DNA of 64,000 nucleotides from Diphasiastrum complanatum (lineage: Eukaryota > Streptophyta > Lycopodiopsida > Lycopodiales > Lycopodiaceae), in assembly GCA_029204225.1 (NCBI GenBank), contig CM055112.1, forward strand, positions 25,621,922 to 25,685,921, given 5' to 3'. Position numbers and translations under genes: made by a program. This document shows positions 11,229 through 23,637 of the stretch, in pieces. Under the pieces are notes generated by a model. The model was given only the letters and a program-made list of their open reading frames with translations. It had not been told where the DNA came from and did no database searches. How positions within the stretch are numbered: the stretch's first letter is position 1; every line of letters starts with the position of its first letter.

Positions 11229-13385
11229 TTATCTACTTGATATAACTCCAAGATTAGATCTATGCTTGATGAAAGCACTTTTGCTCAAAGGCTTGGTGAG
11301 TAGATCGGCAATACAAGAGGACGAGTTGACATGCTCCAAATAGATTTCTCCTCCAATAAGCTTTTCTCTCACAAAATGGTGTGCCACTTCTATGTGCTTG
11401 CTTCTTGCATGAAATATGGGATTATTGGCAACAGCTTGGGCCGAGATGTTATCACACTTGATCATTGGTAGATCATCCTCCTTGATGCACTTTAGTTCCA
11501 TTAATAACCTCTTCATCCAAAGCACTTCTTTGGTATTTGTAGTGAGTGCTTTGTACTCGGCCTCACATGAAGAGAGAGATATAGTATCTTGCTTTTTGGA
11601 AAGCCAAGATATTAGATTGCCTCCAAGAAAGATAGTGTATGCACTAATAGACTTTTGATCCATCTTGTCACTTGCAAAGTCCAAATCCGAGTAGCCAATA
11701 ATGGATAGATCTTCACTTTTATAGAGTAGACCATAATCACAAGATGAAGATACATTTCTTAGAATCCTCTTGGCCATCTTCCAATGATGGATCTTAGGTT
11801 CTTGCATAAATTGACTCAATTTGTGCACACAAAAACTAAGATCGGGCCTAGTAATGGTAAGCCAAATCAAGGAGCCTACAAGACTCCTAAAAAGTGTGAT
11901 GTCCTCAAAGGATCTTTCATCACCTTTATTAGGATCTTTTACAATTTGCTCCATTGGAGTATCTATGCTCTTAGAATTTTCCATATGGAATTTTTTCAAC
12001 ATAGAGTGAGCATATCTAGATTGGCATATAAAGACATGATTTTCATAAAAATCAATTTCTAGGCCTAGGATGTAATGTATCTCTCCTAGATCTTGCATTT
12101 TGAACTCACATTCAAGTGCTAGCTTGGTTTCATCAACTAGCTTGATACAACTTCCACAAAGAATAATGTCATCAACATAAATTAGAAGAATGACAATATT
12201 GCTATCAACAAACTTTAGATACATGGAAGGATCATAGTCACTAAGAGTAAATCCTAGTGAGATAAGAAAAGGGTTAAGTCTTGAATACCATGATCTTGGT
12301 GCTTGCTTGAGTCCATAAAGACTTTTGAAGAACAAGCACACTTTGGACTCATCCTTGATGAATCCTTGAGGTTGTTCCATATAGATCTCCTCCTCAAGAT
12401 AACCATTTAGAAAAGCATTGGATACATCTAATTGAAACACCTTCCACTTGAAAAAACAAGCAAGAGAAATAAGAATTCTTATTGTCACCATCTTTGCAAC
12501 GGGTGCAAAGGTCTCCTCATAATCAAGACCATGGATCTGAGCAAATCCTTTGGCACATAATCTTGCTTTATGCTTGTTGATGGTGCCATCATGATTGAAC
12601 TTGATCTGAAATACCCACTTGCAACCAATCACATGCTTGTTGGAAGGAGGATCCACAAGCTCCCGAGTATTGTTGGTGATCAATGCATCATACTCTTGCT
12701 TCATGGCATCATACCACTCCTTGGTATTGAGTGCCTCTTGTACATTCTTTGGCTCTTCATGAGAGACATAAAAAACATAATTAGTGGAATCAAGATCCAG
12801 TTGTTTGCCTTTGTCAACATATGAGAGCCTCTTAGGCTCGGATCTATCTCTCATGGATCTTCTTAGTGAAAAAATCCGAGGAGAGTCTTCTTCAAATCTC
12901 GACTCCATCACATCATGATTGTCTTCAAAATCAGTAATTGATGATGCATCCATAGATTTCTTGATCTCGGCCTCTTCAAATGATGAGTGTTGATCTTCAT
13001 GAAAGACAACATCTCTACTTTCAATAACTTGAGAAGTAGAGAGTATAAAGACTCTATAGGCCTTCTTGGTGGATGAGTATCCAACCATGATCCCTTTGCT
13101 TGCACTAGGATCTTTCTTCTTCCTTGTTTCCAAGGGAATATGGACAAAGCATAAGCATCCAAAAACTCTAAGGTGATCAACCTTAGGCTTCTTCAAAAAT
13201 AAGATTTCATATGGTGACTTTCCTCCAAGAGCTATATGTGGGATCCTATTGCAAAGATAATTTGCACAATTAATGGCTTCTCCCCAAAAATCTTTGGGCA
13301 AAGATGCCTCAATTCTCATAGATTTTGCACATTCACATAGAGATCTCTCTCGGCCACTCCATTTTGAGATGGAGAGTAGGCACAA
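11229..13385 (-). pseudogene. copia C integrase C-terminus, RT and RNase H reading frame
   Basis: Largest open piece of the C polyprotein (718 codons from the nominal start). True homology begins at SLCECAKSMR (about residue 16), after a frameshift and small deletion that removed the residues following NGVAER. It runs through the integrase C-terminal domain (KKDPSASKGIMVGYS), RT with YVDD at 403-406, and RNase H with SSCEAEYKAL and CDNISAQ. It ends GVISSR shortly before the polypurine tract. RT and RNase H motifs look intact, but the frame is cut off from gag and integrase by frameshifts. Confidence 0.9.
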
Positions 13386-14084
13386 GAAAACTCTCTTTTA
13401 ATGCCTTCAAGCTCACAAAAATCTTGAAATTTATTGGAGATATATTCACCACCTCCATCACTTCTAAGAGCTTTAATCTTGAATGAGAATTGCTTCTCTA
13501 CATAAGCTTTGAAAATAAGGAAATGATGAAGCAAGAAGATATATCCAAGTGAATCTTGTGAAATCATCAATGAAAGTAACAAAACAAGTGGCTCCTCCCT
13601 TGCTTGTAGTTGATGAGAAATGCACATCCGAGTGGATTAACTCCAAAGGATTCTTGCTTTTGATAGAAGATCTTGTGAATGGCTTTTTGTGAGATTTAGC
13701 AATAGCACAAGCCTCACAAGGCTTGATCTTCTTGGAGAATGACTTTGGCAAGCCAATAGCTTTGGATTCTTTGATCATAGAGAGCATGGATCTGTAGTTG
13801 GGATGTCCCAACCTCCTATGCCATAATTCCTCCATAGAGAGCTTGTTCACAAGAGCAACATTACAAGCATTCACATACTCATTTGGATCTAGTTTATAGA
13901 TGCCACCAAATCTAGATCCTAATGCAAGTATCTCATCATTCTTCTCGATAGTGCAAGTATCAACATTGAATTTTACATCAAGGCCATTATCAAGCAATTG
14001 GCCAACACTAATAAGATTCTTGGTAAGCTTAGGTACATAAAGAACTCTAGAGAGAGAAAGAACTTTAGAGGATGCAAGCTTCAA
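13316..14084 (-). pseudogene. copia C integrase zinc-binding and core pieces, frameshifted
   Basis: Two overlapping frames. The first (14084-13473) carries the protease end, the GAG-pre-integrase HHCC segment (LWHRRLGHPNYRS ... CEACAIAKSHK) and the first integrase Asp (LIHSDVH, FIDDFTRF). After about 13540 homology moves to the second frame (to 13316): FSFKIKALRSDGGGEY, the second Asp, and SPSQNGVAER, the Glu region. A further frameshift at about 13370 leads to the RT frame. The catalytic residues are recognisable but not in one frame. Confidence 0.85.
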
Positions 14085-14095
14085 GGGAATGTTCC

Positions 14096-15253
14096 CTATG
14101 CCTTCAATAGGACATTCAAAATCATTTGCAGTGTATATTGTTTGACTCCATCATAAGGTGCAATAGAAGAGAAAGAGTCCTTGGAGCTACACACATGTGA
14201 AGAGGCTCCACTATCAATATACCATAGGCCGTCCTTCTTGAAAGGAGTAGATGAGAAACTAGAGACCATAAGAGATCCCTCTCCATCACTTGCAATAGTG
14301 TCTTCCTTCTCATTGGTAATATTGGCTTGCTTGAGTTGATTCTTCTTTTTGAAGCAATTGGTGGCATAATGACCTTTCTTGCCACAATAAAAGCACTTGA
14401 TCTTCTTCTTCTTGAGCTTGGATGATGAAGCATTAGAGGAATCATCTTCCTCCTCATCTTTGTCTTTGGATTTGACTTTGTCCTTGCTTGAGGATTGTTG
14501 ATGTTGGTTCTTGCTCCTCTCTTTGTGCTTATCCTTGGCAAAGAGAGCTTTGCCATCATTATGAGTGAGAAAAAGCTTGTCCATCCTCAAGAGCTTGTAC
14601 TCTTGTCTTGATTCTTCTGAAATTAGCACACTTTGGAGAGCCTCCAAACTTGGTAGCTCCTCCTTAATGGCATAGGATTGGACAAGATTATCAAATTCAC
14701 TTCTCAAGCCATTGAAAATGACTTGAACTAGCTCATTTTGATTGATGGAATCACCAATACAAGCAAGCTCTCTATGAATATCTTTTACTCTCAAAACATA
14801 ACTAGATGCACTCTCATCACTCTTTTGGCTACTTTGAAAGATTTGATTCCTAAGAGTGATAAGCCTAGAGGTATTCTTAGCCTCATAGATAGTCTTGAGA
14901 CAATCCCAAGCTTCTTTGGCTGTTGTACAAGTACCTATCTCCCTCAATGTCTCATTAGAGACATTCATCTTAATGTAGTGGAGAGCCATCCTAGCTCTCT
15001 TTTTGTATTTTTGAACCTCTTGAAGAACTTGTGGTTCTTCGTCAAGGCCAAGAACTATGTCCATCACGTCTTGAAGGATCAAGATGGACTCCATCCTCAT
15101 TTTCCAAATTGAATAGTTTGAAGTGGTCAATCTTTCACTTGGTTCCAACAAGGATGAACCCATTGAAGACATTTGAAGTGAAGAAAACTCAAATGATGAA
15201 CAATAAATGTTGTTACACACTTTCAATAGGATCCAATAATGGTGTGCTACCAT
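14096..15253 (-). pseudogene. copia C gag and protease
   Basis: The likely start is the Met at 15172 (MSSMGSSLLEPSERL), matching the gag start of related elements; the frame is also open upstream to 15253. Gag (UBN2-like) carries EAWDCL, LRNQIFQ and LVQVIFNGL. A lysine-rich segment precedes the single zinc knuckle CFYCGKKGHYATNCF. The protease motif LWYIDSGASSHV follows. The frame then shifts (about 14110-14140) and ends in unrelated residues at 14096, whereas the expected protease sequence continues in another frame. Confidence 0.88.
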
Positions 15254-15917
15254 CTCCTATGCAAGATCTTGCAACAAACTATGAGATGATTCTCACTAGC
15301 TATCTCAATCTCTCCAAAACTAGATCTACTTCACATTAAATGATGGAGTATGGGCAAAGTCAGGATCAAACACTCTTAGCACATGTGAAATACACTAAGA
15401 AACCAAATTTGACTCAAATACAATGATATTGCATGAAACAAAATGGCTAAGATCTCAAAACAGTGCCTAGATCACATATAGATGAGATTGGCAAGCATAC
15501 AACTGTGATTTTGGATCAACCAGGCAATCTCTTGACCAAACCAAATGTGTCCACCCAGGTCTAGGTGCCCTACCTAACCCTCTTCAAAAGCTTATAACTT
15601 TTGATTGGCTCAACCAAAGGGAATGAAACTGATTGCAACAGAAACTAGACAAAAATAGCTTCAAAACAAGCTATCAAGCAAGATAAATGGATCAAACATG
15701 AGAGAGAACTTCCAAACTGAAATTGGATGTTCCTCACACGTGTCTGAGCACTTGATTCCGTACAATACCAGGTCAGACCCAATCAATGTCCTTTTGATCT
15801 CTTTTGATCCAAGATTGAACAAGATAGCTAGGAAAATGGGCCTTGACAACTTCTAGCTCAAGATTGATGAAATTTTTTTCACTTAGATGGATCAAAATGC
15901 ATGGTAACCTTAGGTAG

Positions 15918-15929
15918 GCTCTGATACCA
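15918..15929 (-). other. primer binding site of copia C (initiator tRNA-Met)
   Basis: On the minus strand TGGTATCAGAGC directly follows the LTR end AAATTTAACA. It marks where minus-strand cDNA synthesis starts. Confidence 0.9.
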
Positions 15930-16693
15930 TGTTAAATTTCACACGTGTGGACTGTCCACTACATGTAATTGTGATCTCCTAAGATGTGTAGATGCACCAA
16001 GATCAAGACTAGATTGAGATTCAAGATCAATCTTGAATCCTATGGCAAAAACACACTACTACATGCATTCAATCACTTCTAACTCTCACTCACACGTGTG
16101 GGAAGTATTCAAAAAATAATCTAAGTAAAAACAAGCTGCTCTCCTCGGGTAGAGAGAGAAAATGCATCATGAGCTCTCGGGTAGAGAGAGAAAGCTAGAA
16201 ATCCAATAACTCACAAAATCCATGAAATCACCAAATCAATTAACATCAAAATGAGGAGTACAATGATACTAGTAGGTCCACGAGCTACCACTATGCTTAA
16301 CTATGATTGGACCACATTTTGTCACCTCTTGATCCTATTGGATCATTGATCTATGCACCTCTTAATTCTATTGGACTATATTCAAGCACACCTCAATTTC
16401 CTATTGGACCTCACAAGGTTCCATCTCTATATCCTATTGGACCTCTTGGAATTCATCAAACAAAAATTTTACACTTGTCTACACTCTAATTAGCAAGTGT
16501 TTAGCCTCTTACTCTATTTTGGCTCAATAGTGGCATCACTAGTGGAAATGCATAATTTTGCCATCTATGCCAAATTTATTCCTATCAACATCCTACACCT
16601 AGATGCTTGATGTAAAAAACATAAGACCCCTATATCTAACATAGATAATCTACCCCTATATCTAACATAGGTAATCTTTTTCAATTCTTCACA
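15930..16693 (-). repeat. 5' LTR of copia C
   Basis: 764 bp. Compared with the 3' LTR it has about 105 bp more around 16060-16165 (including a second CACACGTGTG at 16091-16100 and a second TCGGGTAGAGAGAGAAA block) and a ~28-bp tandem duplication of CCCCTATATCTAACATAG near 16625-16675. The CCTATTGGA minisatellite (about 16320-16455) is shared. Confidence 0.9.
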
Positions 16694-17930
16694 AATCATC
16701 TATCTGTTAATTGTGGACATCGTCATTATGAAATATGATTATAAAATTACAAGTATATTTAAATGATGAATACCATTATTGTGAACTGCCTTTGTCAATA
16801 TTAAATTGCAAAATTGTAAGTAGTCAATCATGAATTTTGTAGATTGTCAAACTATGGATTGACATTTTTTATAGTGCAATTGTAAATAATGAACAACGAC
16901 TTTTCTAATTACCCAAATTATTAAACTTAAATCATAAATAGTAAATTGTGACTTTTTTATATACTGAATATAGATTTTATAGATTATATCAAATTATGAA
17001 ATTAGTGAATACTGAATCACGATATTTGTAAGTGCACAAATTGTGTCCATTCTTGTGCATTTAGTTGTGAGATTGAAAACTACAAAATTTATGACTAGTT
17101 TCATCACATCATAAACAATAAATTATAATATTAATTTTTTGAAAGTGAATGTGCATTATGAAATCGTAAATATTCATCATATAATTTATGATGACTAACA
17201 TGAACAGTAGCTTAAAATTTGTATAGTGAGCTATAAAACTACAAATTCTTATTGAATTCTTAGACATATCAAATTTTACAACGTTAACATAATTTTTGAT
17301 ATTGATTATTGCATCATCCTGATTTATTGCGTTTTCTAGAAGTTGATTTTTTCTAAATCTTGTATTATGAAGCTTGTTGGTAAAATATTACAAGTTTACA
17401 TTAATAACGAATTCTATTGACTTACTAAAGCTGTGCAACATAAGCTTTATATGAAAGCTTACATACTCTACTACACAAGAATTTCTTGGATTTGAAAACA
17501 ATAAACAAAATTTTTTCTAGATTTCAAAAAAATGGCCAATATTTTAAAAGTCAACTTCCAGGAAGTTTTTTAGATAGTTAGTTTTTGGAGAAAGACATTG
17601 ATTCCATTCCTATTCTTGAGGGATTTTCCAAGCAATGACCCAAAGTTTGAATCAATTGAAATTCTACGTAAAAAGGATAACTAGATATATTTTAAAGGTC
17701 TGTATAAAAATTTGAGCCTTCAAGGAAAAAAAAATTGAGCCTTCGCCATATAGAATTGTAGGCTTTTGGCCCATGAAAGCCAATTTTTATTTTAATAGGT
17801 TTTGTGTTAGGTTGAAAGAAAAGTTTTTCGCAAACACTGTTGCCATCAAAAAATCATCAATCGTCAATACAAAATCATAGAAGTTAGTACGTTTTAGTAC
17901 AAATACCAAACGGGACCTTTAACATACTTA
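16694..17930. repeat. AT-rich dispersed repeat, copy 1
   Basis: Matches 19812-21221 in two blocks: the left part (AATCATCTAT.TGTTAATTGTG onward) and the right part (about 17585-17865; GATTCCATTCCTATTCTTG to TTTTTCGCAAACA), with a different middle. It is non-coding and made largely of degenerate ~20-nt units such as TTGTGAATA..GATCATGA. It begins directly at the end of the copia C LTR. Confidence 0.75.
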
Positions 17931-17962
17931 TGATGGTTCTTTCTCAATTTTAATATAACAGT

Positions 17963-18086
<124 letters not shown>

Positions 18087-18152
18087 GCACGAATGTTGCT
18101 ATCTAATTTCCAAGGCTCATTACCCACACATCATTTTTTATTTTGCTAGGCT

Positions 18153-18391
18153 TCAATTACGATAAGGCACAAGAAACATATATTGAGATCAGAAAATTTA
18201 TACCCTTGTTGATGTATTTCAGAGAATTCATGTAGCAGCGCACAGACTCGAGAGAGATAGCATAGAGGAGAGAGAGAGAGAGAGTGAGTGATAGAGATGA
18301 AACTACATTCTTATTAACTGATTAACGAGAGATGAGCGAACTGCCCATAGATAGAGAGAGTGAAGCGGTCGAACGGTCATGTGAAGTTTGG
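18153..18391. repeat. dispersed repeat, copy 2 (partner at 10134)
   Basis: Same orientation as copy 1 and slightly longer (extra CTTGTTGATGTATTTC near 18203 and a longer GA run near 18265). Confidence 0.75.
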
Positions 18392-19689
18392 GACCTCTCA
18401 CTTTAACTAGTATTTAGTCATGTGTGAATGTGCACATTATTGTTCTTATCACTTGTGACCAAGTTCCAAGGAGAAAGAGATGGAAAATCCTATCGTCTTG
18501 AACTCTACATAGATGAGATTGGACGGGCTACATGAAGATCAAAACGTTTTGGGACTCACGGAATAACTAGTTATATTTTATGCTGTTCACAAATCAACAC
18601 ATTAGTTGTTTACATTAATCACTCCTCCTTAATGTATATATAAGCTTATTATCATATTAATCATAGCATCGAATGAAAATAGTCTTTTGTGTATTCTTCA
18701 GTAGTACCAACTAATGAAAATAGTCTTTAGCCCTCAGTTGGGGTGACCATGTGGCATATTGCAGCCCTCAATAATTTTTTTGAGAGCAATGAAGCACGTG
18801 ATTAGTGAGGTTGCAATTGTTGATCGTGCAGGTACAAGAGGCCTATAAAAGATTGATGCCTTGAGTGCAATGTATGAGCATCAAAAGGATCTTCATCTCA
18901 CACACAAACTCTACATGATCCATTTCATCATCAAACTTGTGTAGTTATAGATGTACACAATAATTGCAAGGCCTTGTTCCGGAACGCATTTTTGAAAAAA
19001 GCATTGGGGTTTTTTGGAATGTGCACTTAAATTTTTCTTTGAAATTTTTGAATATGAAACATGATTTATCCTGCTTTAATTTTTAAACTTTTTTAGTATA
19101 AATTCTTTTAGGTAGTATGTATATTTTCTTGTTACTGCTAATCAGGTGTTTTTGAATGTATTAAGGGTCTTATTAATAAAATTTCCACAGTTTTTTTTTT
19201 AAATTAGTGTTCCAGAATGTCCATGCGGTATTCCACTACAATTTTGATACTCCAAGCATTGAGGTTGACATCTACTTCTCACAGCATTTCTTTTCATAGT
19301 TTGATTTCCATGCAAGGAAATTTAGGTCAGTTTTGATGGCATCCATAACAATCTTCTAGAATAAGATGAAATTCGTCAAGTGTATGTAGAGTTGTTAAAG
19401 GAAGGTACCTCATAATGTTCACATGGTCATCACATTATATTTTGATAGTTGAAGTCCTCGGGGTTGAAATTAGTCCCCCTTTGCTATCTACTTCGAATGC
19501 TACATGTGCAAAACCAACCCACCCCCCCCCCCCGCCCCCTCTATCTCTTTTTCTCAGATGGTATCCAACCCACTTTACTTTGACATTAAGAAATTCGACC
19601 CTCATTGAGCTAGAAGCACTTAAGAAATACGCTACACTCCTTTCTCATGGCTTATTATTTGTTGGCAGAGCTTGTCATGAAATTGTGAA
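18392..19689. other. intergenic, no gene seen
   Basis: AT-rich, with a near-homopolymer C tract at 19518-19539 interrupted by one A and one G. A 95-codon frame across the C tract (19415-19702) owes its polyproline to the tract and is not supported as a gene. Confidence 0.45.
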
Positions 19690-21221
19690 TACTGATCGTT
19701 AAATTGTGAATATTGGTCATGAAGTTGTGAATACTTATTGTGATATTCTGAATATCGATCATAATTTTTTGAAAAAGTTTGAAAACTTTGACTATGATTG
19801 TTCATTGTCAATCATCTATATGTTAATTGTGAACATCATCATTATGAAAAATGATTATAAAATTACAAGTATATTTAAATGATGAATACCATTATTGTGA
19901 ACTGCCTTTGCAATATTAAATTGCAAAATTGCGTGTAGTCAATCATGACTTTTGTAGATTGTCAAACTATGGATACTGAATCTTGACATTTTTTATGGTG
20001 CAATGGTAAATAATGAACAACGATTTTTCTTATTACCCAAATTATGAAATTTAAATCATAAATAATAAATCGTGACTTTTCTTGATATTGAATATAAATT
20101 TTATAGATTATATCAAATTATGAAAATAGTGAATATTGAATCACGATATTTGTAATTGCACAAATTGTGTTCATTCTTGTGCATTTAGTTGTGAAATCGA
20201 AAACTACAAAATTTATGACTCTTTTCATCACATTATGAACAATAAATTATAATATTAATTTTCTGGAAGTGAATCTACATCATGAAATCGTAAATATTCA
20301 GCATATAATTTACGATGACTATCATGAACATTAATCTAAAATTTTTATAGTGAGCTATAAAACTACAAATACTTAAGATTAAAATTTGTCATAACTTTTG
20401 TGAAAACTAATTGCATTATTGTGAATAATATTATGATTATAGATTGTGAGATTGTCACATAGAACATACTCAAATATAAAGATAGTAATTATTATTGTGA
20501 AATGAAGACTACAATTGTTGAAAATCTAAAATCATTCATATTATATAGTCAGTAGTGAGATTATAAATGTTGACTTAACTCAAGATTGACATTATTCAAA
20601 TCACAAAATAGTCATTGTTGAAATCCAAAATGTGAAAAAAATAACATTTCAATTAGTAAACAACAATGTAAAGCTAGAAAATGATGTTTATGCATTGTTA
20701 CTGATGGTCATTTATCATGTCAAATATTAACAAATATTAAAACACCACATTAATGACAAGGCCTTTGTGGTATGCCGCATCATTCTTGTTTTATTTAACA
20801 TTTTTAAAATAATTAGTTTGGCTCCAAGATTTGATACATTCTTTCAGTGGCCCATAATAAAGTTTTAACAAAGTGCTTGGCATTTTACTTCTTTTACATA
20901 CAAAAATCACACAAGTATTTCTAAATCATTATGAAATTCTAATACTTTATTACAAAGTCAGTTTTTGGAGAAAGATATCGATTCCATTCCTATTCTTGCC
21001 AGATTTTCCAAACAATGACCCAAAGTTTGAATCAATTGAAATCCTATGTAAAAAGGATAACTAGATATATTTTAAGGGTCTGTATAAAAATTTGAGCCTC
21101 CATGAAAAAAAAAAATTGAGCCTTCGCCATATAGAATTGTAGGCTTTTGGCCCATGAACGCCTACAATTTTTCTTTTCATAGGTTTTGAGTTAGGTTGAA
21201 AAAAACGTTTTTCGCAAACAA
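19690..21221. repeat. AT-rich dispersed repeat, copy 2
   Basis: Second copy of the repeat at 16694-17930, here longer. It is preceded by several imperfect ~21-nt units (TTGTGAATA.TGATCGT, 19682-19760) and has a different middle (about 20360-20940). The right end TTTTTCGCAAACA is shared with copy 1, and a copia RT fragment starts immediately after it. Confidence 0.72.
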
Positions 21222-22228
21222 TAGGCACCAATTCAGTTCACATAGCTCTTTACGTAGATGATGCATTTATTCTTTCTAATGACACTTCTCTACTACACAC
21301 TACTAAGAGTGATCTGTCAAAGGAATTTGACATGACTGATTCAGGAGCTATTCATTCTTTGCTAGGAATTCACATTGCTAGAGATAAACTTCAGAAGAAG
21401 ATCTATCTTAGCCAGCAGTCAAATCTAAAAGACTTTTTAGAAAAAATTCATATGTTTGATTGCAAACCAATAGATACACCAATGGATCCAAGTATTGTAT
21501 TGACTAAACCTACTTGTGCTGATTCTGATAGTGAAGTACTCAACATAGCAAAGTACCCTTATCATTCACTAATAGGATCTTTGATGTATGCAATGCTATG
21601 TACAAGACCAAATTTAGCATACATTATTAGCACAATAAGTCAATTCATGTCTAATCCTAGGATCTCTCATTGGAAAGCATTAAAGAGAGTGATGAGATAT
21701 ATTCAGGGAAGTTTAGATCACATTTTATGTTATGATGGAAATGCTATCGACCCACTCATCCTACGAGGCTTCTTCGACTCATATTGGGGAGGAAAATCTA
21801 CCTTCAGGTTCTGTTTCTATCTAGTAGGGGGACCCTTTTTGTGGAACTCAAGGAAGCAAAAATTAGTTGCGCTTTCTTCAACAGTGGCAGAGTACATCGC
21901 ATCATGTCGAGCTTCAAAAGAAGCTATATGGATCAAGTTATTACTTCACGACTTGCATCACACTCAGTTCAATGCTACAACCATTTTGTGTGACAACTTG
22001 AGCTGTATTTCACTATCACTGAATCCCAGATTTCATGGCAAATCCAAGCACATAGAAATCCAATATCATTTCATTCGAGATAAAGTTTTCTCAAGGCAAG
22101 TGATCCTTCAATACTGCTCCACAACAGAAATGGTCGCAGACATCTTCACCAAAGCACATCCCAGGATCAAGCATCAGAAGTCCTTCAACATGCTGAATCT
22201 GACGAAGATGCCAAGGCACCAACCGTGA
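21222..22228 (+). pseudogene. copia D fragment: RT palm to RNase H
   Basis: The frame is open from about 21221 (TNSVHIALYVDDAFILSND), although the first Met is at 21332. It holds the YVDD box of RT, the DTPMD and LIGSLMYAM...RPNLAY segments, then RNase H (RGFFDSYWGG, ALSSTVAEY, CDNLSCISLSLNPRFHGKSKHIE, MVADIFTKA) and stops at 22228. Everything 5' of the RT catalytic box is missing, exactly where the AT-rich repeat ends. RNase H is altered: the usual S-D-(S/A)-D-(F/W) is FFDSYW, and the SSTEAEY Glu is Val. It is a different lineage from A-C. Confidence 0.85.
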
Positions 22229-22240
22229 CCTTAAGGGGGA

Positions 22241-22557
22241 CTATTGGAAATTAAGCCCATAGTTGTCTCCTTGGTGAATGACTAATTTCTATTTCATGAT
22301 TCTTTTTGCATGTTTATTGATCATTGATCTAGGGTCAGGTGAAACCAACGTTGGTTCTACATCTGCTCATCTGATACCTACAGGGAGTTGTAACACTAAG
22401 TGTACCCCTTATCCAATGGGTCACGTTAGTCAATACCTCCAACTAGGGTATAGTCACTTGCCCTTGGATATACTCTTAATTCTAAGGGTACCTTGCCATT
22501 TAGCCCCCAACAATGGACTATTAGGGGTCTGAAGTATTGTTAGTTACATAGGTATGT
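22241..22557. repeat. LTR remnants at the copia D / chromovirus border
   Basis: The purine run TTAAGGGGGA (22231-22240) after the D stop is a polypurine tract, so a plus-strand LTR should start near 22242 (TATTGGAAATTAAGCCC). From the other side, the minus strand has AGGGGGAAGGA then TGTTACATACC at about 22557, a polypurine tract and LTR start for the chromovirus. The border between the two LTR remnants inside this 317-bp stretch could not be set. Confidence 0.5.
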
Positions 22558-22599
22558 AACATTCCTTCCCCCTAAACTTAATTTTTTCCTTGTAGGGAA

Positions 22600-23625
22600 A
22601 AATTTTAAAAATTCTTTTGGAGATCAGTTTCCTTTTCCTAGGTATCCTCCTCTTCTGACTTGCCCCTCCACCTGACTAAAATTCCCGAAGCACTCTACTC
22701 TGTAGAGTCCTCTGCCAGCTATTAACAATCGCCTCGGGTTCAGGTGGTCTACTCACGGCCTCATCACGAAGAAGTTCCACTAGATCTTCCATAGGGACCA
22801 GGGTCTTTCCAATCCCCAAAGAGGATTTCAACTTATTAACGTGGAAACCAGGATGAATTTCAACGTTACCTGGAAGGTCTAGTTTGTATGCGACGTTGTT
22901 TATCACTTGGATAACCTTAAAAGGATCGCAATACGTAGGCGCCAACTTTGCACACTTAATAGTTTTCAAGCCCCTAGAGTGACTAGGGACTCTCAAAAAC
23001 ACCCAATCGTTGACCATGAATAGCTTGTGCTTTCGAGATAGATCAACATAGTGCCTTGCCTTGTCCTGGGCACTATCTTTAGCCAGCTGTAACATTTCTT
23101 GCATATCCGCAAGGAAATCAGCTGCGGCTTGCACCTGCAGGTTTTTCATGCCAACACTAAGTGGTGATTGAGGTTGAAAACCATACATAAGCATGAAAGG
23201 GTTGAATCCGGTCGCTGAATGTTTTGCACTGTTATATACAAATTCCACCAGTGGAAGGTACTGTTCCCAATCAAACTGCCGATGGCCCACATATGCTCAA
23301 AGCATATCCTCCATTGTCTGATTGGTCCTTTTAGTTTGACCGTCTGATTCCGGATGATCTATAGAACTCATACTTAAAGTTGTTTACAACTTTTCAAATA
23401 CTGCTTGCCAAAAATTCCCAGTGAATTTTGGGTCACGGTCACTGACAATATTGCAAGGCAGCTCGTATAGTCGAAAAAGCTTCTCAACAAAAAGTGAGCT
23501 AGTTTTGAAGCTTTAACTATAGTTTTCGTTGGGATAAATTGAACAAACTTTGTAAGTCTGTCAACAATGACCCAAACCGAATCATGGCCCTTCCCTGTAC
23601 ATGGAAGCCTGACCACAAAATCCAT
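22600..23625 (-). pseudogene. chromovirus integrase core, C-terminus and chromodomain
   Basis: The first piece (23625-23374) has DSVWVIVDRLTKFVQFIP from the integrase core and then loses frame. The second (23290-22676) has the end of the core (NSAKHSATGFNPFMLMYG), the integrase C-terminal domain (GDWVF-like NDWVFLRV; KLAPTYCDPFKV) and HPGFHVNKLK. A chromodomain follows: IVNSWQRTLQSRVLREF, then after a one-base frameshift LVRWRGKSEEEDT, a stop where Trp is expected, and EKETDLQKNF (to about 22610). Chromodomains of this type bind histone marks and steer integration to heterochromatin. Dead copy. Confidence 0.82.
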
Positions 23626-23637
23626 AGATATACTTTC

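Larger units (their letters stand above)
10581..16693 (-). mobile_element. Ty1/copia retrotransposon C, nearly full length, frameshifted
   Basis: Reads right to left: 5' LTR 16693-15930, primer binding site 15929-15918, gag-protease 15172-14096, integrase pieces to 13316, integrase C-terminus through RNase H to 11229, polypurine tract 11225-11215 and 3' LTR 11214-10581. The frame is broken at about 14110-14140, 13540 and 13370, so it is not autonomous. The two LTRs differ in length (764 and 634 bp). The flanking pentamers (catga, aatca) do not match. The gag and integrase are close to those of element F (28340-29555). Confidence 0.92.

Noticed and set aside
19415-19702. 95-codon frame with polyproline
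   Set aside because: Polyproline comes from a C tract; no motif or splice context.
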